64,000 bases of DNA from Larkinella humicola (lineage in GTDB: Bacteria > Bacteroidota > Bacteroidia > Cytophagales > Spirosomataceae), in contig NZ_VTWS01000007.1 of NCBI RefSeq assembly GCF_008727875.1, positions 309,337 to 373,336 on the forward strand, read 5' to 3'. A program made the position numbers and the translations under genes. Within the stretch, counting starts at the first letter, position 1, and each line of letters starts with the position of its first letter. The notes below the pieces were generated by a model. It worked only from the letters and a program-made list of their open reading frames with translations, made no database searches and was not told the DNA's origin. Positions 17,346-28,006 of the stretch are shown one piece after another.

Positions 17346-20300
17346 ATGAACTCGAACTCTATTATTCCACGGATGCTAAGGCATTTGTGTACAGTAGCAC
17401 TGTTGGCGGGGTTGTGTTTCTCGGCAGCATGGGCAGATCGACCGGAAATCGATCTGGAAAACGTTAAAATATCCCTGGTCCGGGAGGAAGGATCGATCCA
17501 GAAAATCATCGGTAAAATTACCAAAATCACCGGGTATGTATTTCTGTATGAGGACAACTTGAAAACTGAACTCGAAAAGCGTGTCAAAATCGAGAATGGC
17601 AACAATTTACAAAGCATCCTGGCCAGCATTTCCCAACAATCGGCACTGGAATTCAAAGCAGTAAACAAAAACATCGTCATTCGGAAACGTTCCGGCCAGC
17701 CATCGGAGCCGAGTGAGGTCAAGCAGGGCCGCAAAGTGAGTGGCCGGGTAACGTCCAGCGTCGACGGCGCTTCCCTGCCCGGTGTGAACGTGGTGCTGAA
17801 AGGCTCGCAAACCGGTGCCAACACCGACGGAAACGGCCAGTATACCATCGATGTAACGGGTTCAAATCCGGTACTGGTTTTTTCGTATATCGGTTTTGAG
17901 ACCCAGGAAATTGCTGTCGGAAGCCGCAGCTCGGTTGACCTGACGCTGACCGAAAGCGGTGTAACACTGAATGAAGCCGTTGTGACGGCCCTCGGGATCA
18001 AACGCGAAAAACGGTCCCTCGGCTACGCTGTTCCTGAATTGAAAGGAAACGATCTTACCAATGTAACGCAGGAAAATGCCATGAACTCGCTGGCGGGTCG
18101 GGTGCCGGGGGTTGCCATTAACCAGACCAGCGGGGTGGGTTCCTCCATCAGCGTTGTGATCCGGGGAGCCAAATCTCTGACGGGCGACAACCAGCCGCTG
18201 TTCGTCATCGACGGGGTGCCGGTGGCCAACGGATTGAACAACCTCCGCTCCATGGGCGACCGCAACAACGTCGACTACGGGAACGCCATCTCCGACCTGA
18301 ACCCGGAAGATATCGAAAGTATATCGGTGCTGAAAGGCCCCAGCGCAGCCGCACTGTATGGCTCACGCGCCGGGAACGGGGTTATTCTGGTAACGACCAA
18401 AAAAGGCACCAAAGGCAAAGGCGTCGGCATCACCTTCTCGACCAGCAATGTGTTTGAACGGCCCTACCGCTACCTGGATTTTCACTACAAATACGGCAAC
18501 GGCGACCGCAATAACCGCCTGGACGAAAGCTCGGCCTACTGGGGTGGCCCGGCGCTCGATGCCGGCATCAACGCCGTTCAGTGGAACAGCCCGGTGGGTG
18601 CCGATGGCAACAAGGTGGCTACACCACTGGTGTCGTACAAGGACAACATGAAGAACTTCCTGGAAACCGGGATTACGTCAACCAATAACATTGCACTGGC
18701 GGGTTCAGGGGACAAAACAACCTACCGGATTTCGTTCAATAACATGACGAACAAGGGCCTGATTCCGAACTCGGACTTATTCCGGAATTCGCTGGCAACG
18801 GCGGTGGCGTTCGACATCAGCAAAAATTTCAAACTGAGCACGAACCTCAACTTCGTTCGGTCGAAATCAAATAACCGCCCTTCCACCAACAACCGGGGTG
18901 CTAACCCGCTCGAGGCTGTTTACCTCTATCCACACGTCGATGTTCGTCAATTGACCAACTATTGGGTGCCGGGAAGCGAAGGAATTCAACAGCGGTCGGT
19001 TTCTTCCAACGGCGATAACCCGTATTTTCTGGCCTACGCCCTCAACAACGGCTTTGTACGGGATCGCGTTTTCGGAAATATCAAACTCGACTGGACCATT
19101 TCGCCCGAACTGTCGGCTTACGCCCGGGTTTCGCACGACCAGTTTGCCGAAAACCGGGAAACCAAAATTCCCTGGAGCTACTCCCGGGGCCGGAATGGTG
19201 GCTATTACCTGCAGGACATTGCCCGGTATGAAACCAATGCCGACGCCATGGTGACCTACCGCAAGAAAATCAGCGATTTCGACTGGAGCATCTCCGGCGG
19301 TGGAAACGTCATGAAGCAAAATTACCGCGATTCCTACATGGGCGGAGCCATCCTGACCATCCCGAACCTGTACCGGATTTCCAATATTCCGAATACCGCC
19401 CTGCAATTCTCCAACAGCACGTACGAGAAGGCTATTTACAGTTTGCTGGGAACGGCATCGCTGGGGTTCAAAGACCAGCTTTACCTGGATTTGACGGCCC
19501 GGAACGACTGGTCGAGTACGTTGCCGGCCGCTAACCGCTCCTACTTCTACCCCTCGGCTTCGCTGAGCTGGCTGGCCAACTATACCTTCAACCTGCCATC
19601 GGAAATCTCATTGCTGAAATTCCGGGCCAACATCGCACAGGTCGGGAACGACACCGACCCCTACCGGCTAGTTCCGGCGTTGGGAACCGGTTCGTGGGGA
19701 AGCCTGATTACGACCAATGTGTCGGGAACTCTGCTGAACCCGCAACTGAAACCGGAAATTCAAACCTCGACTGAATTCGGGGTGGAATTGAATCTGTTCA
19801 ATAACCGCCTGCGGTTCGACGGAACGTATTACAACGCCGAGAACAAAAACCAGATTCTGACCGTTACGACGCCCACCTCCTCGGGTTTTGGCAGCAAGCT
19901 GATTAACGCCGGGGCCCTGGTGAGCAAAGGCTGGGAAATCGTGTTGGGCGGAACACCCATCAAGAGTACCAACGGCTGGAACCTGGATCTGAACGTCAAC
20001 TTCACCCGCAACCGGACGACCATCAAGGAACTGGCACCGGGTATCGATTTCTACCAATTGTGGGACGACAACAACGGGGGTGCCTTCTCCTTCGTGGGTG
20101 AAGAAATCGGAAATCTCTACAGCCGGGGTTTTGCCACGGTGCAGGATGCCTCTTCGCCGTATTACCGCTGGCCAATCCTGACCCGCAACGGCGAATGGAC
20201 AGCCGTCAATGACCGGGATAAGCGGGTGAAAGTCGGCAACTTCAACCCCCGGTTTATGATGGGGATGCAGGCATCGCTTTCCTACAAACGCTTTACGCTG

Positions 20301-20942
20301 AATGCCAGCTTCGACTGGCGGAGCGGTGGGAACTTCCAATCGTATACGTACCGCTACGGCGAGTCGGACTGGCGGTCACAACGGCAGCTTGACAACCTGA
20401 TTCCGGGTGGAACGATGTCTTCGACGGACCTGGTGAACCTGCTCAAGTCGGATCCGGAAAAATACATCATCCCGGAAAACGGAAACTTCCCGCGCGTCGG
20501 AGGGCATACGCAGGCGACGGGTGGTATGGGCTTCGATTCCAACGGCGACGGTGTACTTGAATACGATGGCGGTTTTATTCCGGGCGTAATCCAGAATGCC
20601 GATGGCACGTATACCGAACACCTGGGCGGCACCGGCACCAACATTTACCCGATCACCGATACCTATCCCTGGAGCTTTAACCAGCAGATCACCTTCGACG
20701 CTTCGTTTGTCAAACTGCGGGAAATCTCCCTGGGCTACAACATTCCGAAACTGTTCGGACTGCGCAATGCCAACATTTCGGTCTATAGCCGGAACATTAT
20801 TCTGTGGACGGCGGCTAAAATCGGGATCGATCCCGAACGGGCTTTCCAGGCCGATGGTGGCCGGTTCCGTCAGGGCATCGAATTGCAGAACGTCATGCCG
20901 TGGACCATTCCGGTTGGCTTTAAAGTAGGCTTCAGTCTGTAA
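17346..20942 (+). CDS. SusC/RagA TonB-dependent receptor with STN signalling domain (SusC1)
   Basis: A 1198-residue protein with a signal peptide (to about residue 30). The STN domain (about 40-112; KITKITGYVFLYEDN, SILASISQQSALEFKAV) contacts FecR in transducing receptors. A carboxypeptidase-regulatory-like domain follows (about 128-215, VSGRVTSSVDGASLPGVNVV), then a TonB-box region (LNEAVVTALGIKRE), a plug (about 230-355, with VIRGAKSL, PLFVIDGVPV and GPSAAALYGSRAGNGVILV) and a 22-strand barrel. The protein imports oligosaccharides or other large substrates together with the SusD lipoprotein encoded 22 bases downstream. Together with the preceding sigma/anti-sigma pair it forms a classical trans-envelope regulatory unit. 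Substrate is not readable. Confidence 0.97.
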   Translation: MNSNSIIPRMLRHLCTVALLAGLCFSAAWADRPEIDLENVKISLVREEGSIQKIIGKITKITGYVFLYEDNLKTELEKRVKIENGNNLQSILASISQQSALEFKAVNKNIVIRKRSGQPSEPSEVKQGRKVSGRVTSSVDGASLPGVNVVLKGSQTGANTDGNGQYTIDVTGSNPVLVFSYIGFETQEIAVGSRSSVDLTLTESGVTLNEAVVTALGIKREKRSLGYAVPELKGNDLTNVTQENAMNSLAGRVPGVAINQTSGVGSSISVVIRGAKSLTGDNQPLFVIDGVPVANGLNNLRSMGDRNNVDYGNAISDLNPEDIESISVLKGPSAAALYGSRAGNGVILVTTKKGTKGKGVGITFSTSNVFERPYRYLDFHYKYGNGDRNNRLDESSAYWGGPALDAGINAVQWNSPVGADGNKVATPLVSYKDNMKNFLETGITSTNNIALAGSGDKTTYRISFNNMTNKGLIPNSDLFRNSLATAVAFDISKNFKLSTNLNFVRSKSNNRPSTNNRGANPLEAVYLYPHVDVRQLTNYWVPGSEGIQQRSVSSNGDNPYFLAYALNNGFVRDRVFGNIKLDWTISPELSAYARVSHDQFAENRETKIPWSYSRGRNGGYYLQDIARYETNADAMVTYRKKISDFDWSISGGGNVMKQNYRDSYMGGAILTIPNLYRISNIPNTALQFSNSTYEKAIYSLLGTASLGFKDQLYLDLTARNDWSSTLPAANRSYFYPSASLSWLANYTFNLPSEISLLKFRANIAQVGNDTDPYRLVPALGTGSWGSLITTNVSGTLLNPQLKPEIQTSTEFGVELNLFNNRLRFDGTYYNAENKNQILTVTTPTSSGFGSKLINAGALVSKGWEIVLGGTPIKSTNGWNLDLNVNFTRNRTTIKELAPGIDFYQLWDDNNGGAFSFVGEEIGNLYSRGFATVQDASSPYYRWPILTRNGEWTAVNDRDKRVKVGNFNPRFMMGMQASLSYKRFTLNASFDWRSGGNFQSYTYRYGESDWRSQRQLDNLIPGGTMSSTDLVNLLKSDPEKYIIPENGNFPRVGGHTQATGGMGFDSNGDGVLEYDGGFIPGVIQNADGTYTEHLGGTGTNIYPITDTYPWSFNQQITFDASFVKLREISLGYNIPKLFGLRNANISVYSRNIILWTAAKIGIDPERAFQADGGRFRQGIELQNVMPWTIPVGFKVGFSL

Positions 20943-20964
20943 TCGTAACAACATCTTATTTACC

Positions 20965-22659
20965 ATGAAACGATTTCACCTTTTTTCCAAAGCGGCTTTC
21001 ATTCTGGCGATGTTCCTGTTCTCCTCCTGCGAAGAGCAACTGACCGAACTGAATGAAAACCCCAATGTGGTTGACCCCGCTACGGCCAACCCAAACATGT
21101 TGATGCCAACGGTCACTACCGGCCTGGCAACCAGTTATCTGGGACTTGGCTACGGCGATATTGCCGGGGTTGTGCAGCACACCCAGAAAGACGGCTGGTT
21201 TGGCGGACATAACCATTACGACTGGACGCCCAACGACTGGAGCAATTATTATAACCTGCTGCGTAACAACGAGTTTCTGTATCAGCGGGCGTCAGAACTG
21301 GGCTTTAAATTCCATCAGGGTGTGGCTCTGACCATGAAGGCCTACATTTTCGGGCTGATCACCGACCTCTGGGGCGATGCGCCTTACACCAATGCCTTGA
21401 AGGGCAACTTGTCTAACGACTACATCCTGCCGACGTATGACAGCCAGGAGGTAATTTACAAGGGTATTATCGAGGATCTGAAGGCCGCTTCTGCCCTGTT
21501 TGCCACCGGCGAAACAACGGGCTATCTGACCAACTACGATGTGTTCTACAAGGGCAATGCGGCCAACTGGCACAAGTTTGCCAACTCGCTGCTGCTGCGG
21601 TATTACATGCGGATTTCGGCCAAATTGCCAGACATTGCCAAAGCCGGGATCGAGAGCGTTTACAGCTCCGGTATTTATATCAAAAGCCCCAGCGAAGATG
21701 CCGTCATGGACTACATTGGTGCCACTGCCGCCAACTCCTGGCCCGGTGCCGTTGCGTTTGAAGCCGACCCCTCGGAATACCGTCGTCGGAAACCCGCTAA
21801 ACCGCTGGTCGACAAACTGCTGCAACTCAACGATCCGCGTCTGAAAATATGGATTGCGCCGGTTTACGTGCAGTGGGTGGCTGATCCGACCCTTGCTACC
21901 CCGGTCGATCCGTTTATCCGCCGAAACGGGGTGATTCAGACGGGTACGGTTTCGCTGACTGATGCCGCCTTCCTGCCCCTGGTGAAAGCCGGTACGAAGT
22001 TTACCCGGAACTTCAACCCCAACACCTTCTCCGTAGCGATCGATACGCGTGAATACGTGGGTGTTCCGCCCGGTTTGATTGACCCAAGCTCGTACAACTA
22101 CAATCCTACGACGGGACAAGTTGTTCAAAATCAGCACGTTTCGCAACTTGCCGAACTCTATCGCGGAAGCAGTGGCGGTTTGCTGAAAGCCCGGCTGATG
22201 TCGGCTTCCGAAACCTCGTTCATCCTGGCCGAAGCGGCCATGAAAGGCTGGGCGGTTGGAAGTGCCGAAACCCACTACAACGCCGGGGTGAAAAATTCGC
22301 TCGAAACCTGGGGTGTGGGAACGCAATACAACACCTACATTGCCACTGCCGGGGTGAAATTCGATAATACCCTGGCCCAACTTATGGATCAAAAATGGAT
22401 TTCCAGTTGGACGGCGGCTCCCGAAGCCTGGTTCGATTACCGCCGAACCGGCCTGCCCGCCTTTAAACCCGGACCGGCTGCGGCTGAAAATGTATTGCCG
22501 GTGCGTTTCATTTACGGCGATAACGAAACCAACTACAACAACGCCAATGTGACGAGTGCACTGAGCAAACTGGAAGAAAATTCCCATACCAAAATACGGG
22601 GTAAAAACAGCCAGTGGGCCAAACCCTGGGTAATTCAGGGAACGGGCAAGCCCTGGTAA
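20965..22659 (+). CDS. SusD/RagB-family lipoprotein, SusD-like_2 type (SusD1)
   Basis: A 564-residue protein with lipobox LFSSC (Cys near residue 23). The N-terminal LTELNENPNVVDPATANPNM and the DIAGVVQHTQKDGW block are typical of the SusD-like_2 subgroup; later KARLMSASETSFILAEAAMKG and the C-terminal WVIQGTGKPW recur in the second SusD at 26250. It is a surface-exposed lid and glycan-binding partner of SusC1. The small spacing from the SusC1 stop indicates co-transcription. A terminator follows. Confidence 0.95.
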   Translation: MKRFHLFSKAAFILAMFLFSSCEEQLTELNENPNVVDPATANPNMLMPTVTTGLATSYLGLGYGDIAGVVQHTQKDGWFGGHNHYDWTPNDWSNYYNLLRNNEFLYQRASELGFKFHQGVALTMKAYIFGLITDLWGDAPYTNALKGNLSNDYILPTYDSQEVIYKGIIEDLKAASALFATGETTGYLTNYDVFYKGNAANWHKFANSLLLRYYMRISAKLPDIAKAGIESVYSSGIYIKSPSEDAVMDYIGATAANSWPGAVAFEADPSEYRRRKPAKPLVDKLLQLNDPRLKIWIAPVYVQWVADPTLATPVDPFIRRNGVIQTGTVSLTDAAFLPLVKAGTKFTRNFNPNTFSVAIDTREYVGVPPGLIDPSSYNYNPTTGQVVQNQHVSQLAELYRGSSGGLLKARLMSASETSFILAEAAMKGWAVGSAETHYNAGVKNSLETWGVGTQYNTYIATAGVKFDNTLAQLMDQKWISSWTAAPEAWFDYRRTGLPAFKPGPAAAENVLPVRFIYGDNETNYNNANVTSALSKLEENSHTKIRGKNSQWAKPWVIQGTGKPW

Positions 22660-22680
22660 ATAAAATACAGTGATCAAGTG

Positions 22681-22712
22681 AAAAGGGTGGATGGGTTTCC
22701 ACCCTTTTTCAC
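22681..22712 (+). terminator. Terminator after SusD1
   Basis: AAAAGGGTGG and CCACCCTTTT form a perfect stem around an 8-base loop, followed by T residues and AC. It lies 22 bases after the SusD1 stop and separates the two SusCD units. Confidence 0.88.
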
Positions 22713-22809
22713 GTAAATTATTTATATTTCAGCATTTTATTTTCATACCGCTTACCGACCCTTTCGTGTTTCCTCTTTCTCCTTTTCTGTAAACTTTTAT
22801 GCAAAAACT

Positions 22810-25800
22810 ATGAACCGAACCTCTATTTTCTCGAAAACGCTCAGGTGTTTGTTTGTCACCACATGGTTGCTGGGAATGGTTCTCGCGCCGGCCTGGTCGC
22901 AACAATCCCGGCGGGTAAGCGGCACCATCAAGCTGGGCACCGACAATTCCCCCATTCCCGGCGTCAATGTGCTCATCAAAGGCTCCACGCTCGGAACCAC
23001 CAGTGACAACAATGGCCGGTATTCGCTGGAGGTCAGCGGTACCAATCCGGTTTTGATTTATTCCTTCATCGGTTACAAAACCGAAGAAGTGCCCGTTGGC
23101 AACCGCAGCACCATCGACGTGACGATGACCGAAAATGCGGAAATGTTGCAGGAAGCCGTGGTGACGGCCCTCGGGATCAAACGCGAGGAACGCTCGCTGG
23201 GCTACTCGGTTGGCAAAATTGACGGCAAAGACCTCACCCGCGTCGTTCAGGAAAACGTGCTCAACAGCATGGCCGGCAAAGTGGCTGGCGTCAACATCAG
23301 CGCCACCGGCGGAACCGGCTCGTCGGTCAGCATGGTGATCCGGGGTGCCAAATCGCTCAGCAGCGACAACCAGCCGCTGTTTGTGGTCGACGGCGTGCCG
23401 ATTGCCAACACACTCAACAACGTCAGCCAGGTTGGAAACGACAACCGGGTCGATTACGGCAACGCCATTTCGGGTCTGAACCCCGACGACATCGAGAACA
23501 TTTCGATCCTGAAAGGGCCCAGCGCAGCCGCACTCTACGGTACGCGCGCGGGAAACGGCGTGGTGTTGATCACGACCAAAAACGGCTCCAAAGTCAAAAA
23601 GCTGACGGTAACGATTACCTCGAATACGGTGTTCGACAAACCGTATAAATTTCTGAAATGGCAAACTAGTTTTGGCTCGGGGCAGTTTTCGGCCATTCCG
23701 GTTTCCATCAGCAAAAACCCGCTGACCAATCCGTTCGGCAAGCTGATTCAGGAAGAAATTGGTGCCACCTACGGTGCAGCCCTGGACAAAGGCTACGAAG
23801 AAGTGCAGTGGAACAGCCCGCTGGATGCCAACGGAAAACCGATTCCGATGCCGCTGGTATCGCACAAAAACAACGTCAGGAACTTCGTTCAGACCGGTAT
23901 CACCACCACCAACGGGATTTCCATCGCCAACAGCACCGACCAGATTACGTACCGGATTTCGTATTCAAACATGCAAAACCGGGGGATTATTCCCAACTCG
24001 GATTTGTTTAAAAACACGCTGAATTTCAGTTCGTCGCTCAAACTCAGCGAGAAACTGCGGATGAGCACCAACCTCGACATCAGCCGCAACAATTCCAACA
24101 ACCGCCCCGCCGGAAACCGGGGTTCCAATCCGTTGCAGGCAGCTTACAACACCTCGCCCCACATCGACCTGCTCGAGCTGAAGAACTACTGGATGCCGGG
24201 TCAGGAAGGCTTGCAGCAACGTACGCAGTATAACGGAATTTACAACAACCCGTATTTTCTGGCGTATGAAATCAACAACGGTTTCACCCGCGACCGCGTT
24301 TTCGGTAACCTGCGCGCCGACTGGCAAATCACGAAGGACATCAGCTTCATGGGCCGGTATTCGCTCGACACCTACCAGGAACAGCGGGAAACCAAGATCG
24401 CCAACAGCTACACCAACGATCCGCGCGGAGCTTACGGTTTGATCAACATTGGCTCGTTCGAAAGCAACGCCGACTTTCTGGCCACCTACAAAAAAGACAT
24501 CGGCAACATTGGCCTATCGGTTTCGGCGGGTGGGAACTACCGCCACCAGAAAGGCTCAAACCTCACCAACGCCACCCGCAATGGCACCGGTTTGATCGTT
24601 CCGGGCGTTTTCACCATTCAGAACATTGCCCCGGCCAACCTCGACTACAGCAGCACGAAATTCGAACGCGGCATCTACAGTCTATACGGATTGGCCAACC
24701 TGAGCTTCAAAGACATGGTGTATCTGGATTTGACGGCCCGCAACGACTGGTCGAGTACGCTGCCAGCCGCCAACCGCTCCTACTTCTACCCCTCGGCGTC
24801 GCTGAGTGTGCTGCTCAATGAAATCCTGCCGGTTTCCAACACCATCAGTTTGCTGAAACTGCGGGGCGGGGTTGCGCAGGTGGGGAACGACGCCAATCCG
24901 TATATGCTGCTCAGTACACTGGGCAACGCCGGAAGCTGGGACGGGATTCCGCGCCTGAACGTGCCGGGCACCCTGCTCATTTCGGACTTAAAACCGGAAA
25001 TTGCCACCTCCTCGGAAGTTGGTCTTGATGTGAATCTGTTCCGGAACCGACTGCGCGCCGGTGCCACCTATTACGTGTCGGAAAACCGCAACCAGATTCT
25101 GAGCACCAAACTGCCACCGTCATCGGGTTATACCCTGAAAAACATCAACGCCGGTTTGCTCGTCAGCAAAGGAATAGAGCTAACGCTGGGCGGAACCCCT
25201 CTGGAAAAGAACGGCTGGCGACTGGACCTCAACGCCAACCTGACCCGCAACCGGACCACCATCAAAAAACTGTCGGACGACCTCCCCTACTTCACGCTCT
25301 GGACCGACGCCAAAGGGGGTGCCTGGACGTATGTGGGGGATGAAATCGGCGATTTATACGATGCCAAAGTTGTGACGGTGGAAGACAAGAATTCACCCTA
25401 CTACGGCTATCCCATTCTGGATCAGACCGGCAAGTGGCAGTCCATTGACGCCATCAATACCAAGAACAAGATCGGAAATTTCAACCCCCGGTTTATACTG
25501 GGTATGCAAACCTCGCTCAGCTACCGCGGTTTCAGCCTGAACATGACGTTCGACTGGCGGAACGGCGGGGATTTTGTCTCGCAAACGTACCGCTACGGCG
25601 AAGAAGACGGCCGCTCGCAGTTGTTTCTGGATAAACTCATCAACCCCAACGGTTTGACCGGCGACGCGCTCCGCAACTACCTGGTGGCCAACCAGGACAA
25701 AATGATTCTGATCAATGGCAATAACTTCCCGCTGGTGGGTGGCCCTACCCCCGACTACAACGGTTATCCGTTCAAGTACGGCCCTTACACCCTCCCCCAC

Positions 25801-26226
25801 GGCGGGGTGTTCATTCCGGGCGTGGTGGCAACTGGCTACGACGAAAATGGCAAACCAACCGGCTATAAGGAAAACCTGGGCGGCCCCGGCACCCTGATGC
25901 TGCCGTTTGCCGGTTCAACCTCCTGGGCGTTCTCGCGGGCAGTAACGTTCGATGCATCGTTCCTGAAACTCCGCGAAGTGTCGTTCGGCTATGACCTGCC
26001 GCAGAGCTTTGTCAAACGCATCGGGCTGCAAAATGCGAACGTTTCGGTCTACAGCCGGAACATCATTCTGTGGACAGCCGCCAAAATCGGCATCGACCCC
26101 GAAATGGCCTTCCAGCTCGAATCCGGCGTCCAAAGCTCCGGGATTCAGTTCAAGCAAGGCATCGAACGGTATAACGTCACGCCCTGGGTTATTCCGGTGG
26201 GCTTCCGGCTTGGTTTAACATTTTAA
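22810..26226 (+). CDS. SusC/RagA TonB-dependent receptor without STN domain (SusC2)
   Basis: An 1138-residue protein with a signal peptide ending near APAWSQ. It goes directly to the carboxypeptidase-regulatory-like domain (VSGTIKLGTDNSPIPGVNVL), a TonB-box region (LQEAVVTALGIKREER), a plug (GPSAAALYGTRAGNGVVLI) and a barrel. It lacks the STN domain of SusC1 and so should not signal directly to FecR. Long stretches are nearly the same as in SusC1 (DLTARNDWSSTLPAANRSYF, NVSVYSRNIILWTAAKIGID), pointing to tandem duplication. It probably imports a related substrate or a processing product. Confidence 0.97.
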   Translation: MNRTSIFSKTLRCLFVTTWLLGMVLAPAWSQQSRRVSGTIKLGTDNSPIPGVNVLIKGSTLGTTSDNNGRYSLEVSGTNPVLIYSFIGYKTEEVPVGNRSTIDVTMTENAEMLQEAVVTALGIKREERSLGYSVGKIDGKDLTRVVQENVLNSMAGKVAGVNISATGGTGSSVSMVIRGAKSLSSDNQPLFVVDGVPIANTLNNVSQVGNDNRVDYGNAISGLNPDDIENISILKGPSAAALYGTRAGNGVVLITTKNGSKVKKLTVTITSNTVFDKPYKFLKWQTSFGSGQFSAIPVSISKNPLTNPFGKLIQEEIGATYGAALDKGYEEVQWNSPLDANGKPIPMPLVSHKNNVRNFVQTGITTTNGISIANSTDQITYRISYSNMQNRGIIPNSDLFKNTLNFSSSLKLSEKLRMSTNLDISRNNSNNRPAGNRGSNPLQAAYNTSPHIDLLELKNYWMPGQEGLQQRTQYNGIYNNPYFLAYEINNGFTRDRVFGNLRADWQITKDISFMGRYSLDTYQEQRETKIANSYTNDPRGAYGLINIGSFESNADFLATYKKDIGNIGLSVSAGGNYRHQKGSNLTNATRNGTGLIVPGVFTIQNIAPANLDYSSTKFERGIYSLYGLANLSFKDMVYLDLTARNDWSSTLPAANRSYFYPSASLSVLLNEILPVSNTISLLKLRGGVAQVGNDANPYMLLSTLGNAGSWDGIPRLNVPGTLLISDLKPEIATSSEVGLDVNLFRNRLRAGATYYVSENRNQILSTKLPPSSGYTLKNINAGLLVSKGIELTLGGTPLEKNGWRLDLNANLTRNRTTIKKLSDDLPYFTLWTDAKGGAWTYVGDEIGDLYDAKVVTVEDKNSPYYGYPILDQTGKWQSIDAINTKNKIGNFNPRFILGMQTSLSYRGFSLNMTFDWRNGGDFVSQTYRYGEEDGRSQLFLDKLINPNGLTGDALRNYLVANQDKMILINGNNFPLVGGPTPDYNGYPFKYGPYTLPHGGVFIPGVVATGYDENGKPTGYKENLGGPGTLMLPFAGSTSWAFSRAVTFDASFLKLREVSFGYDLPQSFVKRIGLQNANVSVYSRNIILWTAAKIGIDPEMAFQLESGVQSSGIQFKQGIERYNVTPWVIPVGFRLGLTF

Positions 26227-26249
26227 GCAACCCGATCTTCTCAAAAATC

Positions 26250-27890
26250 ATGAAAATCGTCACTCATAAAGTTATCGGTCTCGTTGTTCTGTTTTCCCTG
26301 ACAGTATTTTCCTGCAAGGACCTCACAGACCTGAATGTCAATCCCAATGGGGTTGAGCCCACAACGGCGCACCCGAATCTGGTGCTCTCGACCGTCCTGA
26401 CTGAAGCAGGAAAAGCCTTCGTAAACCTGGGCTATCAGGACATTGCCGGGGTGATGCAACACACCCAGAAAGACGGCTGGAGCGGTGGTCACAACGATTA
26501 CGACTGGGGTGGTAGCCAGAGCTGGAGCAGCTATTACGACGTTCTGCGGAATAATCAGTATGTCTACGACCGCTCGGTAGCCCTCAATTTCGAACTCCAC
26601 CAGGGCATTGCACTCGTCATGAAATCCATGCTGTTCGGACTCATCACCGACCTGTGGGGCGATGCGCCCTACAGCCAGGCGCTGAAAGGAGAAGTGGGGG
26701 GTGCGGCCAATACGTTCCCGGTTTTCGACACGCAGGAAGCCATTTACACCGGCATTCTGGCCGATCTGGAAAAAGCCAACACGCTGTTATCCAAAGCCAA
26801 AAGTGCGTATACGAGCACCGCCGACGCAGCCGATGTGTATTACAAAGGCGACCCGACCAAATGGCGGAAACTCGCCAATTCCCTGGCGTTGCGGTATTAC
26901 ATGCGGATTTCTTCGAAAAAACCGGATGTAGCCAAAGCCGGTATTGAAAAAATCGTCGCCAACGCCACGCAATATCCAATCATTACGGCTTCGGCCGACG
27001 ACGCAGCCATGGCCTTTGCGGGCAACAGCAACGACGATTCGTGGCCGGCCAACGCAACGTACGATGCCAGCGAAAGCAATTACCGTCGGTTGAAAATGAG
27101 CGATACCTTCGTCAAAGCCCTGCTGGCGGTTAACGACCCCCGGCTGGCGATCTGGGCCAATAAAGTACAGATTCCACTGGTGGTGGACGCCACACTTCCG
27201 GCGAAAACCGACAAAATTATCGATGGAAAACGGTATCTCTCCCCCGACATGGTGGTGGGAAAAGAAGTCAATACCAATCCCTTGTATGTTGGTCTGCCAA
27301 CCTCCATTGTCGGCGGCTCGGCTTATAACCTGAGCCCGACGGCCGAACAGGCGGCTAAAAACCCGCACGTTTCGTGGCTGAACGACATCTACAAAGCCGC
27401 CAAAGGGCCTTTGCTGAAAGCCCGGCTGATGTCGGCATCGGAGGTGAACTTCATCCTGGCTGAAGCCGCCCAGAAGGGCTGGGCCGCCGGTGATGCCAAA
27501 GCCCGCTACGAAGCCGGGGTGAAAACGTCGCTGGAAACCTGGGGACTAGCCAGTGCCTACCCGACCTACGTCGCCCAGAAGGACGTGGCCTACAACGGAA
27601 CCCAGAAGCAGATTATCGAGCAGAAGTGGATTGCCAGTTGGACAGCCGCCACCGAAGCCTGGTTCGACTACCGCCGGACCGGTTTTCCCGAACTCAAAAC
27701 CGGCCCCAACGCCAAACGCAAGGTGCTACCCGTCCGGTTTTATTACATGCTCGATGAGCGGAATCTGAACAAAGCCAATTCCGATGCTGCCCTCGGTCGC
27801 CTGGAATTGACGCCCAACTCAGAAGCCGACGGCAAGAACAGCCCCTGGTCGAAACCGTGGGTCTTGCAAGGCACCGGAAAACCGTGGTAG
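26250..27890 (+). CDS. SusD/RagB-family lipoprotein, SusD-like_2 type (SusD2)
   Basis: A 546-residue protein with lipobox VFSC (Cys near residue 18). It shares DLNVNPNGVEPTTAHPNLVL, DIAGVMQHTQKDGWSGGHND, KARLMSASEVNFILAEAAQK and the final WVLQGTGKPW with SusD1, so the SusCD unit was duplicated as a whole. It starts 23 bases after SusC2 and is its surface partner. Confidence 0.95.
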   Translation: MKIVTHKVIGLVVLFSLTVFSCKDLTDLNVNPNGVEPTTAHPNLVLSTVLTEAGKAFVNLGYQDIAGVMQHTQKDGWSGGHNDYDWGGSQSWSSYYDVLRNNQYVYDRSVALNFELHQGIALVMKSMLFGLITDLWGDAPYSQALKGEVGGAANTFPVFDTQEAIYTGILADLEKANTLLSKAKSAYTSTADAADVYYKGDPTKWRKLANSLALRYYMRISSKKPDVAKAGIEKIVANATQYPIITASADDAAMAFAGNSNDDSWPANATYDASESNYRRLKMSDTFVKALLAVNDPRLAIWANKVQIPLVVDATLPAKTDKIIDGKRYLSPDMVVGKEVNTNPLYVGLPTSIVGGSAYNLSPTAEQAAKNPHVSWLNDIYKAAKGPLLKARLMSASEVNFILAEAAQKGWAAGDAKARYEAGVKTSLETWGLASAYPTYVAQKDVAYNGTQKQIIEQKWIASWTAATEAWFDYRRTGFPELKTGPNAKRKVLPVRFYYMLDERNLNKANSDAALGRLELTPNSEADGKNSPWSKPWVLQGTGKPW

Positions 27891-27891
27891 T

Positions 27892-27990
27892 TTTTTGAGA
27901 GTCAAGAGGGTAGACAAGAGAATAGAGACGGCGGGCTGATCGGGATTTGAAAATTTCGATCCCGCCTGTCCGGGATTTGTAATCCGATTT
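27892..27990. repeat. Mixed intergenic repeat fragments
   Basis: AGACAAGAGAATAGAGACGG matches one arm of the inverted repeat at 57672-57770 (family 7). It is followed by a GATCGGGATTTGAAAATTTC / CGATCCCG imperfect palindrome and a second CGGGATTTGTAATCCG unit. The fragments lie between SusD2 and the ceramidase-like gene. Confidence 0.6.
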
Positions 27991-28006
27991 TGGGAAGAAA
28001 TTATCG

